Source: Litoditis marina
Taxonomy: Eukaryota; Nematoda; Chromadorea; Rhabditida; Rhabditidae
Direction: 5' to 3'
Assembly (NCBI GenBank): GCA_964036275.1
Contig: OZ038436.1
Location: 10,299,404-10,363,403 of the forward strand
DNA: 64,000 nucleotides
Below the pieces are notes generated by a model, which worked only from the letters and a program-made list of their open reading frames with translations, had not been told where the DNA came from and searched no databases. Position 1 is the first letter of the stretch. Each line of letters starts with the position of its first letter. A program made the position numbers and the translations under genes. Below are positions 61,579 to 64,000 of this stretch, in pieces.

Positions 61579-62898
61579 TCAGCACTTTTCATAGAAAATA
61601 TCGAGCAGGTCATCGTCTATTTCTCCCAGCAGAATTCCTCTTTCTTGTAGTTGGCGATAGGGCCGCAGGAGACCTGGAATTACAGGTGAATTCACTGGTT
61701 ACAAATGAAAACGTGAAAACGTGTGAAAATGCATCTTTGCTGCAAGTGTTATTTCCCTTTTCACTTGCTTAGTTTGGAACGCGGTATACGCATTTGTTCT
61801 GACATTTACCTATTCACGAACTACCGACCCAGAGTTCTTTTTGAGAGGCAAAAAGTTCCAAGTGTGAGTAATGTATTTTCTTCGCTAAGGAGTTGTGAAA
61901 TTATTTGAGAATCTAGAAAAAAATATAAATATGTTCACCTCACCACAGCTTATCTCAAACACGTGATGAAATTCTAAAAGCAGACTTTCTGTAAGTCGAC
62001 CGCTTAGCGAGGATGAATGTTTCTCAGTTTCTATCTACTAATCTCATTCGAAGTCGATTGTAATCACTTCTCTATTTGGTAATATTACCCGATAGAATTG
62101 CGATAAGATGAAGCAAAAAAAAGCAAAATTTCCAATGCTTCTTCCTTTTAAAACTTTTCATGTTTTCAGGAGTTGGATCGTTCACTTCTTTCAACCTCTA
62201 TATCATAATTGTAATGTTTGGAAATGTATTGAGCTATTCGGAGTTTATCTGAAGTTTAGTTCACTGACGAAAATTAACTATGTTGCTCTGTGCGTCTCAG
62301 TGTATCACGCACACTACTTGAGATATGCGTGGTCGTTACGAACGATTTGGTTACGAATGATTATGGCACATAAAAAACAATGAAAACAAATACAAATGCT
62401 TCCTCTATCTTGTTATTTCACATAGCCAGTATCAACAGTTCTATCAAAAATACACATCACAAAGTCACAGCTACAGTAGGCTGATTCAATCGAAGGGGCG
62501 CTGATTATACAAGAGATTCAAAAACAATGCAACAAAATGAACCAAAAAACTCCCTCTTCGAATTACTAACGTTTCCTTCATTCAAAACTTAACTAGTATT
62601 TAAGAGTTTGGATTGTTCACTTATTATCAACTCTTTTATCATAATAACATCAGAGTCAGAGTCAAATTTTCCTTTATTCAACTATTATGAACTCTCTTAT
62701 CAAAATAATATTTGAACCATTTATCCCTTTTTTTCTAATACCTGTCATGTCCTCGTCTATCCCTGCTGCTTTTATGACAGGAACCGTGAGATACATGTGG
62801 ATGGAGAGCAGAACCAGTACAGTATTCCACGTCTGGGGCAGACGTTTTCCGCAAATTACACGTACTAAACGACGCAACACGTGACGTCGGTCTGGCAT
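61579..62898 (-). CDS. Candidate two-exon small membrane or secreted protein, 83 residues
   Basis: Minus-strand exons 62898-62742 and 61673-61579 (TGA). Donor ACAG|GTATTA, acceptor AATTCCAG, joined in phase 1. The start is fixed by a stop codon directly before the ATG. Residues 1-21 are basic, then TWNTVLVLLSIHMYLTVPVI forms a hydrophobic segment, then AGIDEDM. Exon 2 gives RPYRQLQERGILLGEIDDD and ends FYEKC. GC is higher than in the neighbourhood. It converges with the basic-peptide candidate on the other strand. The exon pairing is inferred from phase alone, and no family is recognised. Confidence 0.38.
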
Positions 62899-64000
62899 TC
62901 AGAAGCCTTTTCTCATTGGAATTCACGATAATCTGGGAAATATGTCTAGAAAAGTGGTTGTTGCTGTACAGTTTCTTATTATTCACTTAAATGCGAAGAG
63001 ACATTAGCGAAATTCCAATTTCAATGCAATTTTGTGAATGATTAGAGCAACTTGTTCAATTTTAACATGACGAGTATTTTTCACACATCAAATAATCAAC
63101 CAATGCTGGTTGAGCTAAATATAAGTATACGCCCTGCAACACTGTACTGCAATATCAGTGACTGGCTAAACTATAATTTCAGCGTGGTTATCATTTGAGT
63201 AAAATCTTCTGCGCGTCACGGATGAAGATATTACATTTTGTTAGATAATAAAGTTTTTCAGTCATTCTACATCTTAATCTACTTGAACAGAAAGATACTA
63301 AATTTTAGAATTTGCAGTGAAAAACGTGAATGAGCAGTGAATAAACAGTATTATATTGATAATAAAGAGTTTATCAATAGTCTGAGTAACAATCCAGTTA
63401 GCGACGAGATGATAACTTGTGAATTGATATCTAAAAAAATTAATAAAACAGCGAGCTAGCATGTATATAAACCATAAAAGGTGTTATATAATCAATAGTA
63501 GAGAGATGGCTTTGGTCTGCGGATAAAAGCTTTTAGACAGACAAAAAGTTACGCTCAGACGAGCAATTCTCATCGCTTGAGTGAACTGGAAAAGTCATTT
63601 ATCGCATTTGGAGAGCAAAACAAAGGAGTTCATAACCACTCAAAGATGTACAGAAACATAAACGTTTTCATTAAAAGCTGGGTACAGGGAAAAAACGTGG
63701 AAAAACGTGAATGTTCTGTGATCGGATCGTGTAAAGTGCTCGAGAGACAAACTCTTTGTATTCTTGCTAAGCCAACCTCAACAATAAAGATCTGTCTTGA
63801 TGAAGCGTTAGTCGAGCTCAATATGGTTACTCATTGTTAATTTGAATATGAAAAAACTTTAAAGGTGGTCTGAAAGAAACCAAATCTGGCGGTTAATTCC
63901 ACGGGTTGTTTCGCCGCTCCAATGCAAATGCGTTACAACTAATTTATCGATACTTTGTGGATCATTCAATCACAAATCATTAGTGGAGATTCGAGAACCT
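62899..64000. other. Window end without a clear gene
   Basis: A TATATAAA at 63464 precedes an open frame whose first ATG is at 63646, ending 63840. An AATAAA inside the frame argues against it. Nothing else exon-like is seen. Confidence 0.4.

Noticed and set aside
63577..63840. Frame with several cysteines after a TATA-like box
   Set aside because: First ATG is internal, an AATAAA lies inside the frame, and there is no signal peptide.

Overview
The window looks like nuclear DNA of an animal, most probably a rhabditid-type nematode. The AT-rich sequence carries genes cut into many small, GC-richer exons. Nearly all introns end in TTTCAG or TTTTCAG, and an acceptor-like TTCAG lies four bases before one start codon, as expected for trans-splicing. 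The phosphoglycerate dehydrogenase is the short form of about 320 residues known from nematodes. No species can be named from sequence alone. The exon models were joined by hand from splice sites and reading phase.

Layout, left to right. 1-6.8 kb: no gene found, only repeats. 6.8-20.8 kb, plus strand: a 14-exon gene for a 555-residue secreted protein of unknown function. Nested in its 13th intron, on the minus strand, is a small two-exon gene for a secreted peptide with eight cysteines (16.8-17.5 kb). 20.8-28.8 kb: a long intergenic stretch of decayed tandem repeats and small inverted-repeat elements. 29.1-34.0 kb, plus: a five-exon homeobox gene of the BSX/brain-specific homeobox class, with a three-unit tandem repeat just upstream. 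34-41 kb: mostly repeats, with one weak 68-residue ORF. 41.9-47.4 kb, plus: a three-exon gene for a 58-residue IQ-motif protein of the PEP-19/PCP4 type, again with a tandem array upstream. 51.2-59.2 kb, plus: a nine-exon phosphoglycerate dehydrogenase gene, preceded by an array of CACGTG boxes. 59.8-62.9 kb: three weakly supported genes for small secreted or membrane peptides.

The genes share no evident pathway. Several families of dispersed repeats are visible: four inverted-repeat (MITE-like) families, one with about 13 copies; several tRNA-like SINE-type repeats; a 190-base repeat in three copies; and two long foldback structures, one with perfect 146-base arms.

The most unusual pattern is the repeated presence, inside introns, of decayed copies of the neighbouring exon-intron junction: a short piece of exon, the splice site and adjoining intron. 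I see this at about nine junctions in three unrelated genes. It suggests that introns here grow by tandem duplication across splice sites, and it leaves decoy splice sites behind.
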